Shown one piece after another: positions 53,884 through 62,873 of a DNA stretch of 64,000 bases. Position 1 is the stretch's first letter. Every line of letters starts with the position of its first letter. The notes under the pieces were generated by a model, which saw only the letters and a list, made by a program, of their open reading frames with translations, made no database searches and had not been told where the DNA came from. Source of the stretch: Furcasterigmium furcatum (Eukaryota > Ascomycota > Sordariomycetes > Glomerellales > Plectosphaerellaceae); NCBI GenBank assembly GCA_001599815.1, contig BCIA01000006.1:622961-686960 (forward strand). The letters run 5' to 3'. The translations under genes and the position numbers were made by a program.

Positions 53884-56800
53884 TCATTTCTTGTCCAAAC
53901 TGCCATCGTCTGCGTTTGGCTGACCCGCCAACGCAGAGTCTGGAACCCGCAGACCAGTCCATTTCTCTTGCCAGGGGTGTATGAAATACCCATGCTGGTA
54001 CAGATAAGCAAGGCCCGCCTCCCAACCCTCGCAGATGACTATTCCTCCCTCCCACGCTTTGGAACGTACGCGGTCGAACTCATGCTTGATGCCTGCCCGA
54101 CTCCATAGCATAGTAGTCGCCTGAAACAAAATTCTCTCAAGTTTGACTTTATCATCAGGGCGAGGTTGCTTGAAAATCGTCTGTGGCTTGCCACCATCAT
54201 CGCCCGCGAGCAATACAACCTCAAGACGTGCCCCGGCGCCCCAGTCAGGTCGAGAACCCCTTCTGTCGAGATGTTTCATGACAACCCGCTCCACAAGGGC
54301 GTAATTAAATACCAGGGCAATCTGCAGGTTCTGGTTGAATACACTTATGGGAAATGGTGACATCGAGGTCTGGAACAATCCACGGCTCCAGATTGTCATC
54401 CTCAGAATCTGGCTAGGTGACCATTGGGTTTGAAATTGCGGGAAGATGGTGTCCAGACAAGCCTCGAAATAATGTGAAGCTTCTCGACGATGGTGCAGGG
54501 AATGATTATCTTGCGGAAATGGGTCCAGATGACAGGACACATACGCCAGTCCTATAGTTTTCAAAATCAACAAGAGAGAGATGTGGCGGTGTCGAACCTG
54601 CAGTTGCATGCCAGGCAAAGCAAGTCGCGTGATGCAGTACCTTATCAAGTCGAGCCAAGTCCTCAGTTCGGACCGGCATATGACGGGGATGGCTTCCAGG
54701 ACCTGTTGCGGATTTAGACGATCCAGCTGTTCCTCGGCAAGCCGAAGGTTTTCTGCCCCATACGCTGTTTCAATATACCGAAAGAGCTGAAAGTCTCCAG
54801 GGAAACTTTCCTGCGCCAATGTTGGATGTGGAGCTGGGCATTCCTGCAAGTATCCCTTCATGTAGCAGTCGAGAGCGAGCTGGCCAATCTTCTTGGCGAC
54901 CTCAGTGTTCTGGATCGCCGTGATTGATAACAGCATATGCCAAAGGGCGTATGGCCTTTTAATGTTGGTCCGTAAGGTTCCGTACGAGGTCTCCAGCTCG
55001 ATGTTTGGTGACTCCCAGTCGTCCATCGGGCCTTTGAAGCATTTGCACAACAACAAAGACATGCAGACCCTTCTCACAGCCTCATCGCGGGAAATTCCGG
55101 CGGCTTTCAGGATCTTGGCTCCGTCCTCTGTACCCGACAGGAAGTCGAGCGCAGCTCGGTGAGTGAACGAGACACCGTAGTACCACGATGGGCGCTCTGG
55201 ATCCGATCTGTAATCGGCGGTGATCTCAATCATTCCAGCACAATGAGTGGTGATTGTCTGAATTGTTTCCGACACCTTCGTGTTAAGTTCCTGAAGCGAT
55301 ATTGCTGGTTTTCCCAACCGACCGAACCGGCTGAGAATCTCATCATCCATACCGAGAGAGATGAGCGATAAGAGTCCCATATCGTAGTACGTCTCGCCGT
55401 AAAACCCTATCTCCTTCGCCGATAGCAGTAGATTGAATGCCATCGAGGCTGATCTCTCGTACAGCTTTTCGTCCGACCCGAGTCTGTTCCACATGTCGCG
55501 GAAGAGGCCATTGAGTTCGGGAGGCATTGTGGCGACTCTTTCGTGCAGTGTGCGAATGCTGTCGCCGCGGTATAGCCCTCTATTCAAGCTGTTTACAGCT
55601 ATGACCACCCAGAGAAACACACCTTCGGCCTTTCTGGCTAGTTCGGACAGAATCAAACGGCGATCATCTTCGGGCAAGTCGGGGCGTTCTGGAAAGCGTT
55701 GCCGAACGAACAAATTCATATCGTGCAACGTCAGGTCGTGGATCCTGAGGGTTTTGAGACCAGGGAGGCCCTGGAAGAATCTGATGAAGAAGGGCTCCTG
55801 TCTGCTGGAAAGACAGGCCTTGATCTCGCAGATGCCCATGAGCTGCCCCAGGATGCTCTGAGTGCCGCCCGTCGGTTCCAGCAGCTCCGCATAATCCACT
55901 GCTTCGTCGAGGCCGTCCAAAAATAGACAGAGTGGCACATTCCTGGTCTTCCATGCGCGGGATATAGTTTCCATCAGCTCTTGTGTGGACCAGTCGGAAG
56001 GTGCCGTCTTGTACTGGAGACCAAGTGTATCTCTCAGTATGCCGAGGGTAAGAGGCTGTTCATCATGAAGCGTCTGCCACAGCAGCGAACACAATGTGCC
56101 CTTGATGTTGCGCTGGGTGTCGCTCTCGGAAATCCAGAAGTAGTGGCTCAAGATGCGCACCTGGGGACGCCACGCCCGTAGGTGATCTATCGTGCGGACG
56201 TCCTCGGCCAGGAACTTCATGAACGTGCTTTTCCCTGAACCAGGTTTCCCGCTGACCCAGAAAAACGGGAGATCTGATCGGAGCCAGGACACGAAGTCGG
56301 TGGGTTTCAGCTCGTCGCGAGAGTCTTCATCTCTGGAGTATGCCTTATCTTCACGCGCTTCAAATGCCCAGTTGAACGTCTGAGGTTGATGGTCCTTGAT
56401 TATGTTCTTCCGCTCGTTCATCCTGGGGTATGCCAGGCTGTCCAAAAGCCGCATGAATGCGGCATCCGCCGTCTGTTTGTCCTGCCCACCCTGCACCACC
56501 TGCACCAGGCTCCGAGTGACCTGGTGTTCCTGCGTGACATGGAACCGTGCGTCCTGAAGGCCTTTGCTGACCAGCTCAGACAGTTTCGTTTCCCCAGCGG
56601 CGTACTTAGAGACGAACGCCTGGATCGCGCCGTCGAATGTCTTGAAATCATCCCGGGCCTGGACACTGGCAGCATCCTGCTTGGTGCAGATGCTGAACAG
56701 CAAGCGCCGCTGGAGCAGTTCCTGGTGCCGATCCAAGTCTCTTTCGAGATCGTCGAGGCTTCGCTTGGACCACAGTGTCCTGACACCTTTGGTCAAGGAG

Positions 56801-57129
56801 GCGGCGATCCTCCGTATGCCTGTTGCGGATTGAGGCACCGACAGTTTCTGGAGCTGTTTGTACAGCTCCTCCAGGCGAGTCTCGCAAATCTTGCCAATGT
56901 CGTGTATTTCCTGCTCTTCGGGACTGAGAGGCCGATTGGCAGAGCTTGCGGCTCCCGAGAGCGCTGCGTAGGACTTTCGGCACTGGGCGATGTATTGATG
57001 GAGCTCCGGGGCTGGGGATCGCCCGTCCTTGATGTGTCGCGCCACTTGCAGGGCGTCGCGCCCGAAGGTGATGATCTGCATGGCGTTGCAAAGCAGGCCG
57101 ATGCCAAAGAGGACCTCGGCTCCAGACAT
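53884..57129 (-). CDS. NACHT STAND NTPase with fungal N-terminal domain
   Basis: Single exon of 1081 residues without an intron. An N-terminal helical domain (about residues 1-200, GAEVLFGIGLLCNAMQIITF at its start) precedes NACHT, as in many fungal STAND proteins. Walker A is GKPGSGKST (294-302) and Walker B LCLFLDGLDEA (400-410), both intact. After NACHT a helical region with SELARKAEGVFLWVVIAVNSL matches the DUF7791-like segment that usually follows. The C-terminal ~400 residues hold no WD40, TPR or ankyrin repeats that I can recognise, so the sensor part is atypical. Such proteins switch oligomeric state on ligand binding and act in fungal non-self recognition and programmed cell death; a role here is inferred from family only. 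Confidence 0.9.
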   Translation of the reverse strand: MSGAEVLFGIGLLCNAMQIITFGRDALQVARHIKDGRSPAPELHQYIAQCRKSYAALSGAASSANRPLSPEEQEIHDIGKICETRLEELYKQLQKLSVPQSATGIRRIAASLTKGVRTLWSKRSLDDLERDLDRHQELLQRRLLFSICTKQDAASVQARDDFKTFDGAIQAFVSKYAAGETKLSELVSKGLQDARFHVTQEHQVTRSLVQVVQGGQDKQTADAAFMRLLDSLAYPRMNERKNIIKDHQPQTFNWAFEAREDKAYSRDEDSRDELKPTDFVSWLRSDLPFFWVSGKPGSGKSTFMKFLAEDVRTIDHLRAWRPQVRILSHYFWISESDTQRNIKGTLCSLLWQTLHDEQPLTLGILRDTLGLQYKTAPSDWSTQELMETISRAWKTRNVPLCLFLDGLDEAVDYAELLEPTGGTQSILGQLMGICEIKACLSSRQEPFFIRFFQGLPGLKTLRIHDLTLHDMNLFVRQRFPERPDLPEDDRRLILSELARKAEGVFLWVVIAVNSLNRGLYRGDSIRTLHERVATMPPELNGLFRDMWNRLGSDEKLYERSASMAFNLLLSAKEIGFYGETYYDMGLLSLISLGMDDEILSRFGRLGKPAISLQELNTKVSETIQTITTHCAGMIEITADYRSDPERPSWYYGVSFTHRAALDFLSGTEDGAKILKAAGISRDEAVRRVCMSLLLCKCFKGPMDDWESPNIELETSYGTLRTNIKRPYALWHMLLSITAIQNTEVAKKIGQLALDCYMKGYLQECPAPHPTLAQESFPGDFQLFRYIETAYGAENLRLAEEQLDRLNPQQVLEAIPVICRSELRTWLDLIRYCITRLALPGMQLQVRHRHISLLLILKTIGLAYVSCHLDPFPQDNHSLHHRREASHYFEACLDTIFPQFQTQWSPSQILRMTIWSRGLFQTSMSPFPISVFNQNLQIALVFNYALVERVVMKHLDRRGSRPDWGAGARLEVVLLAGDDGGKPQTIFKQPRPDDKVKLERILFQATTMLWSRAGIKHEFDRVRSKAWEGGIVICEGWEAGLAYLYQHGYFIHPWQEKWTGLRVPDSALAGQPNADDGSLDKK

Positions 57130-57844
57130 GATCGTTGTTCGGCAAGTTCAGGCGGCCAGAATGTGCCAGAAGTGATTGAAGAAGATCGAGGACCGAGAGG
57201 CGGGGGAGTTGGGATTTGAAGGATATCTTCCACCCGTTGGGCAGCCTCATCTAAGTAGCAGAGAGATTGGCGCCGTGATGCCCAGCGTGCATGACCTGCA
57301 GCATCTTGTGGCGTGCATGATTGGATATGTGCTGCCAACAAGACCGTGGATTTGTGGCAGTGCAGGTTGTGTAACCGGAGCTCAGCGATATTGGGGGTTT
57401 CGTCTGGAACAGTAGCAATTATGAGATCAAATGGGCTCCAGATGTAATGTTGAAACTTTAGTTTGAATTTATTTTATGTTCCCGCTGAAATGGAATGAAA
57501 ACCGAGCTCTCGCTCAGAGAGGGCGCCCCCTTCGCCCTTGTCTTTGACCCCTCCACGGGTCTTTCCCGCTGCCGACGGTGTCCGGAATTCGAAAACGCAT
57601 TCGCACCATATACATAATGAAGACGCGGGTAGGGTCTATGGACCGCATGTACCCGGTCTGGCCGACCTCTCCGTGTGGAGTCGGAGGCATCTGTGATCTG
57701 CCGAGGCAGACGGTCCTTGCGCCGCCGATGAGGACGCCCTATGGGTGCGTCTCACGAAACGGCGGCTGCAAATAATACACGGGATTCACTGCATAGATGC
57801 AGGTTCACCTTGGGGAAATCTCCCTCTGCGGGAAAAATGTCGTG
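57130..57844. other. Intergenic region
   Basis: Upstream of the NACHT gene and downstream of the chimeric ATPase gene, both minus. No supported gene. Confidence 0.5.
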
Positions 57845-60565
57845 TCAGGGTGCGAAGCCACCCATCGCAGCAGCCGCGAGGGTGACGGTGGTCCCGTCCG
57901 GGGGCGTTGGGTTCGCGCCAGTGGGCGGCGTGGTGATCTGCCCCCCAGCCTGTGCAGCGGCGGTGTACCCCTTGGGGCTGATGGCCTTGAGGAGCAGCGA
58001 CATGAGGAACGCGCTGGCCGTCAGGAGGATCGGCCCGTAGAGCGTGAACGCGTCGGGGATGGATGTCGAGCCCTGGGATATGGCGATGGTGAAGTGCACC
58101 GCCGCCATGATGACGCAGAACAGGTACCTGTGCTCGGGTCAGCTCATCGCCTTCCTCAGAGGCCATCGGGTGCACTTACAGCTGCCTGCGGTTGTTGACC
58201 TCCGGCGGGATGCGCAAGGTCTGCAGCCAGAGGTACACCGAGAAGGCCGCGGCCCAGACGCCGTACGTCCTTGAGACGAGTCGTTAGCATGCGCGATGGG
58301 GAGAGCAGCGGGGATGGGGGCTTACAGGATCCACGACCACACGGGAAACCCCTCCGTGGTGCGGAGCGGGATCACGGTGACCCCTGATATGGAGGCTGTG
58401 GCCCCTGATGCAATGCGGAAGCCGCGGGCCAGAATTAAAGCCGCGGCCGCGAGTGGTATCCCGTGGGTTGTGAGAAGCAGGCCCATGGCGAGCTTGCGAT
58501 TACTCAATGCTTTGCTCTGGTATCCCCCGAGTAAGTTGAGGCCTCTTGTGGTCGGGTTGCGGTTCGCCAGCCATAGCACAGGTATGGAAGCCGGCTCAGG
58601 GTTGGTGAAGCTGGCGGAGCTGGCGGAGCTGGGTAGGACATGCGTTTTGAGGACGACCCCGTCCCAAAATATACCTTCGTGGCTTTGTGGTGGGCTGCTG
58701 CCGGGCACTGGTGTGACATCGATGGCGGCAGGGCGTGTAGGTAACGAGTTGAGCGCCCCGAGGACAATGCAGAGGCCGTACAGGAGCTGGTCGATGTCGT
58801 GGAAGATATGGGCGAGAAAACTCCAAATAAAAGGAGCAAGGCATTGACCGATGCGCTCGGTGGTATCGTCCACCCAGACAGCCAGCGAGTACAGCAAGTG
58901 TCCGAGCCATTCCTCGGCGTTCTGCATGAAACTTTTAGACTCCGACCCCAGCGTCCACATGAGTCTGTGCTCCCGAAGCGTCAGTAGCATCTGAGAGTAT
59001 TGCGTGTTGGCGCCGACGGCGGTCACGAGAGCGGTGCCAAAACCTTCGACGACTTTGCTTCCCGACAAGATGAAAGGGTCGTCGACGACCTTGCTCCTCA
59101 ACTTGAACAAGATGAAAGGGTCGTCGAGAGCAGCGGAAGCTGACGACTCGTCACACTTCACGTCGTGGCCTGGCGTCTTCTTGATATGCTCCGACTCGCC
59201 CGTGACGGAGGACTCGTCGCACTTGATGCCGTGACCCTCGATGAAGATCCCATCGACGGGAACGAGATCGCCGGGCTCGAGGAAGAGGACATCGCCGACG
59301 AGGATGTCATGGACCGAAATCTCCGTGGGCTTCCCGGACCGGACGACCCTGACCTGCCGGTCCTTCTTCTTGCGGCTCAGCTTGCGGAATTGGCGCTCCT
59401 TCTGCCAGTCGTTGAGGGCCCCCACGACCACGACGATAAGGACGGCGATGAGGATAGCGACGCCCTCGACCCAGTCTAGAGACGGAGATCCGCCTTTGTC
59501 GGGAGAGAGAACGCTCTGATAGAGGCCGAGGGCGAGGGACACCACGGCAGCGAGGGTGAGGAGGATGAGCAGCTTGTCGTTCCACGCTTCCCACATGAGC
59601 TTGTAGAGCGGTGTTTCTCTCGGCGGGGGCAGTCGGTTCTCCCCAAACACCTTCGTTCGGAGATGAAGATGGTTGTCGCGGGTGCTGCTTCGTCCCGCGC
59701 GCGCATTGAAGAAGCTGCTCCATCCCTCACCCCTGCTGGACTCTGTACCGAGAGGTTCGACGTCGAGGTCGTCAAAGCCGAGGCCGGTGTGGTGGTCGGT
59801 TCGTAGGCCTTTTTCAATGCCCGCGAGACCACCGAGGGCATGGAAGGCCGCGAGGCTCTTCGGGTTGAGCATCTTGTTGAGCTGGCCAGGCGTATATCGG
59901 AAGGGGTTGTTAGGGACGTTGAACTGTCGCTCGGTCACCCAAGGCTGAGAGTCGGGCATGTACCAGGTCCGGGACTCGAGGTCGGCGGCAGTGGGCTTGA
60001 CGAACATGTCCTTGTCGTCGGACATGGAAGAGATGCTTGGCGAGGGTGTGGGTGAGCGGCACTTTAAGTCGCGGGGCTCATCGTGGTCTCCTAGCACACT
60101 AGTAGGAGTACCGCTGAGCCTCGAGCGGTGCGGCTCAGGGGGGATAAGGTAAGGGCTGCCCTCGATGTGCCGGGCTTGGGCCGGGGCATGCGGTTTATAA
60201 GCACCGGTTGTGTCATTGTCGGGAATGCTCGAGTTGTCGTTCATGTAGCAAAGGTCCATCTCGTCGGGGTCAATGACGGTGATGGTGGGAGCGCGTCTGC
60301 GGAGAGCGACCGCCGGCACATGGCCGGGTCTGTCCTCCTCCACGGACATGGTGGTTGCCCGCGTTGTGGATTGTGTCTTCGTGTCGTGTAAGATCGTATG
60401 CGTATTAGGGGAGGGTGTCGAGAGTCTGTCCGGTGGGAAGGTTGGTGAAGTTGTCGGAAGCCCGGGCGACCGAGGCGAGAGAGACGGCCGTCGGTGTTCG
60501 CGGGGCAGATTGTCGTGGTTCTGGGAGGGAATCGAAGGCTGATCTAGACTCGGAGAAGACGTCAC
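57845..60565 (-). CDS. Chimeric protein: N-terminal part of a PMCA-type Ca2+-ATPase joined to an unrelated multi-TM region
   Basis: Three exons, 60565-58326, 58269-58180 and 58127-57845, give 870 residues; introns are 56 and 52 nt and phases agree. Residues 1-~530 are clearly a Pmc1-type calcium pump start: FNVPNNPFRYTPGQLNKML, LGGLAGIEKGLRTD, TM1 (LLILLTLAAVVSLALGLYQ), TM2 (GVAILIAVLIVVVVGALND) and the actuator domain with TGES at 455-458. Then DKTGT, the nucleotide-binding domain and later pump helices are absent. Instead residues 550-870 hold six or so hydrophobic segments of no recognised family. Within the actuator domain KCDESS and DDPFIL occur twice (internal duplication). It cannot transport calcium by the known mechanism. 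The Met at 60349 (MSVEEDRP) is an alternative start. Confidence 0.85.
59065..59131. repeat. Internal duplication within the ATPase actuator-domain coding region
   Basis: ACAAGATGAAAGGGTCGTCGA occurs near 59065 and again near 59110. It gives two DDPFIL segments in the protein. A second, more diverged pair encodes KCDESS twice just upstream in the protein. Coordinates are approximate to a few bases. Confidence 0.75.
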
Positions 60566-61000
60566 CGCTCAGAAGAAGCCGTGGGAGCCCTGTTCAACTC
60601 AGAATCGTGAGATCAAGAGATCCGAGAATCGTGGTCCCGGCCCAGCGCACTGGAAGAAGAGCAACGAACAGCCGAATGTTGGTTGGGAAAGGAAGCTTGT
60701 TTGGGTCGCCCAACCGCTTCGCCGTCCCTCAGCTGCCGAATCAAGCTGGTTCTGGGCCGTCGCCCACAATGCTGTGTCTTATTGGTGACGATGGCGGACT
60801 GGCGGTGGCGCGGGCGTTGCCTCTTTTCCCTGTTTGCGAACCACCGCGGAGGCCTCAGAGCCTGACAGAGCCGCAATGGCCCTCAACACCATGAGCATCA
60901 CAAGCACAGCTTCGGGTTTCTGACCTCCCCCCGCCCCATCAACATCGTAGCCTGGGAGACTTTACAGTCTCGTCAACGCTGAACAACGAAAGGGCGCGCC
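60566..61000. other. Bidirectional promoter region
   Basis: 435 bp between the ATG of the chimeric ATPase (minus) and the ATG of the glycosyltransferase-fragment gene (plus). The two genes must share it. No TATA element is obvious. Confidence 0.5.
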
Positions 61001-62044
61001 ATGGCCGAGATATCGCTCCCGCTCCTGTGTCTGGCATTGGGGGTTCTGGGGCAATGTCTCTTCACGGCCCTGCTGGTGCGACCAGAATGGAGGAGAAGAA
61101 CCGAACCGCCGAAGCTGCCGAGTCTCGACTACAACCCGCTGCATATCACTGTCCAGATGCCGAAGTATTCCTGCGACCTAGCGGGGGTCGTGAAACCAAC
61201 CATCGAGGCCGTGAAATCAGCCATGGCGAGATATGAGAAGGAACAGTCGTGGCCGCATGACCATGGCGCGCGGCAGGACGGCGGGATAAGGCCGTGGACG
61301 AGAACACCAGCACCGAAGCACCAAGCCATGTCAGTCTCCCTCCGCTCCCAAGATGTTCCCTCCTTTCCACCCCTGACACTCTCCCTCGACAGGAAACCAA
61401 ACCACCGACGAGAACAACAGCCGCCAGATCCCCTTCTGAGCCCCGACATGAAACTCCCTCCCGAGAACCACTGCTGCGAAGAGGCCGCGATCATATCGAG
61501 CACACACCCGAGATCCAGAGCCCGACACCGAGCGCGACGCCGTATACTCACCACGCTCCTCTGCGACACCGCCACGACTACCGTCGCGGGCATCTCAGCC
61601 ATCGTCATGAGCAGAGCCCGCGACAGACAGCGCGCCTCCGAACCAACAAACGGAGACGTCGGCTGGGCACCAGAAGAAGAGGTCAGTTCCCCGTCCATCC
61701 ACCGGCGAAAGCGCCCGAGATATGCTAACGCGACGCAGGCCCCGACCGCTCCCCCCGCTCTCCTCTGCACCCTCACAGATCCCCCGCCGTGGATGGGCAT
61801 CGTCGCGATCGCCACCTACGGCATCGCGATGGGCCTTCGCTACCACAGCCACCGAGATGAGAGGCACCAGGACACCGCGCTCGCGCTGGCGTGCGTGCTC
61901 GGCGTGGGCGGGGGGCTCCTGACGCACCTCGAGCCGCAGGACATCCTCTTCCAGGTCCTCCCCGGTCTCGCGCTGGCTTTCCTCGTCGTCTCGTCTTTCG
62001 TCTCTCACGGGCTCGGTCACGTACGATCCGGGAAGCCCATGTAA
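61001..62044 (+). CDS. Truncated GT2 glycosyltransferase start joined to a membrane tail
   Basis: Three exons, 61001-61329, 61393-61681 and 61739-62044, give 307 residues. Both introns are multiples of three (63 and 57 nt, GTCAGT donors, branch CTGAC and GCTAAC), so the unspliced DNA is also open. The start has a membrane anchor (LPLLCLALGVLGQCLFTALLV). It is followed by LHITVQMPKYSCDLAGVVKPTIEAVK, the characteristic first strand of fungal family-2 glycosyltransferases. The sequence leaves the family right after MARYEKE: the catalytic Asp motifs are absent. The middle is Pro/Arg-rich and the last exon adds about three hydrophobic helices (MGIVAIATYGIAMGL, LALACVLGVGGGLL, LPGLALAFLVVSSF). It is probably not catalytic. 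Confidence 0.65.
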   Translation: MAEISLPLLCLALGVLGQCLFTALLVRPEWRRRTEPPKLPSLDYNPLHITVQMPKYSCDLAGVVKPTIEAVKSAMARYEKEQSWPHDHGARQDGGIRPWTRTPAPKHQAMSVSLRSQDVPSFPPLTLSLDRKPNHRREQQPPDPLLSPDMKLPPENHCCEEAAIISSTHPRSRARHRARRRILTTLLCDTATTTVAGISAIVMSRARDRQRASEPTNGDVGWAPEEEVSSPSIHRRKRPRYANATQAPTAPPALLCTLTDPPPWMGIVAIATYGIAMGLRYHSHRDERHQDTALALACVLGVGGGLLTHLEPQDILFQVLPGLALAFLVVSSFVSHGLGHVRSGKPM

Positions 62045-62508
62045 CTGTATTCTGCTCGGCTGGCGGGATGGGAGGATTTGGGATTTTGTAACCTGGCGGA
62101 CTGAGGTGGCCCCTAACGGGAGAGATTGACGGGGGGATTTGATTGATAACCGCACCGGAAGAACCGGGGTCGGGGAGAATAGCGAAACCATTCATATATC
62201 CTGTCAAGTTTATTATCGATACAAATGATCTTATCTTCGGAGATCTCACGCTTCGGCGCTGGTCGCCTACACCTTGGCATTAGTGAGGCTTACCGGCTGG
62301 ATCATCACCAGAAAGCTCACCAAGCCCATCCGGCTGCGGGCTTCTCATTATGAATCGCGTGCACTATTGGCAAATGTAAATGCCAGAAAGAACCATGTGC
62401 TTCATACTACGTCTCCAACCGTCTCATGGTATGACGGACGCCAGTTTGTGGAATGCCAGCGAGGGGCGCAATCACCTCATAAGCGCTAATTATTGGTCAA
62501 AGTGACAT
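62045..62508. other. Intergenic region upstream of tRNA
   Basis: Between the glycosyltransferase-fragment gene and tRNA-Met. No feature seen. Confidence 0.5.
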
Positions 62509-62619
62509 GCCTGGATGGCTCAGTTGGTTAGAGCGTTGGTCTCATAGGTCATTCTTATGAGTTCCCTGGACACAGGAAATCCAATCCAAAGGTCGTGAGT
62601 TCGAACCTCACTCCGGGCA
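62509..62619 (+). tRNA. tRNA-Met (CAT), elongator type, with intron
   Basis: The acceptor stem pairs GCCTGGA with TCCGGGC, discriminator A. The D arm is GCTC..GAGC and the T arm GTGAG TTCGAAC CTCAC. Anticodon CAT is at 62543-62545. A 37-nt intron (62547-62583) begins one base 3' of the anticodon, the canonical position; the mature tRNA is 74 nt. The intron contains TATGAG (62556-62561), complementary to the CTCATA of the anticodon loop, giving the usual anticodon-intron helix. The body sequence matches eukaryotic elongator rather than initiator tRNA-Met. Confidence 0.95.
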
Positions 62620-62624
62620 CAACC

Positions 62625-62629
62625 TTTTT
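62625..62629 (+). terminator. RNA polymerase III terminator of tRNA-Met
   Basis: A run of five T starts six bases after the tRNA 3' end, as expected for Pol III termination. Confidence 0.8.
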
Positions 62630-62873
62630 GCTCCACTTCCCGATTACTGGGTGTGGCTAAATTCTTTGCATCATGCATCATACATCGTGACGTGCCTTAC
62701 TTACTTACCTTTTTGTCTTTTTCGCAAGTGGACATAATCAAGCCCGGCAAGAACCGACATCGGGAATCACAGGAATCGGACGACATATCGGGAATGCACA
62801 CCTGCATTATCTCTATCGTGGCAGCAACCATCCGTCTATGACTGCCCCCCATGCTAAGGTTTACAATCATACA

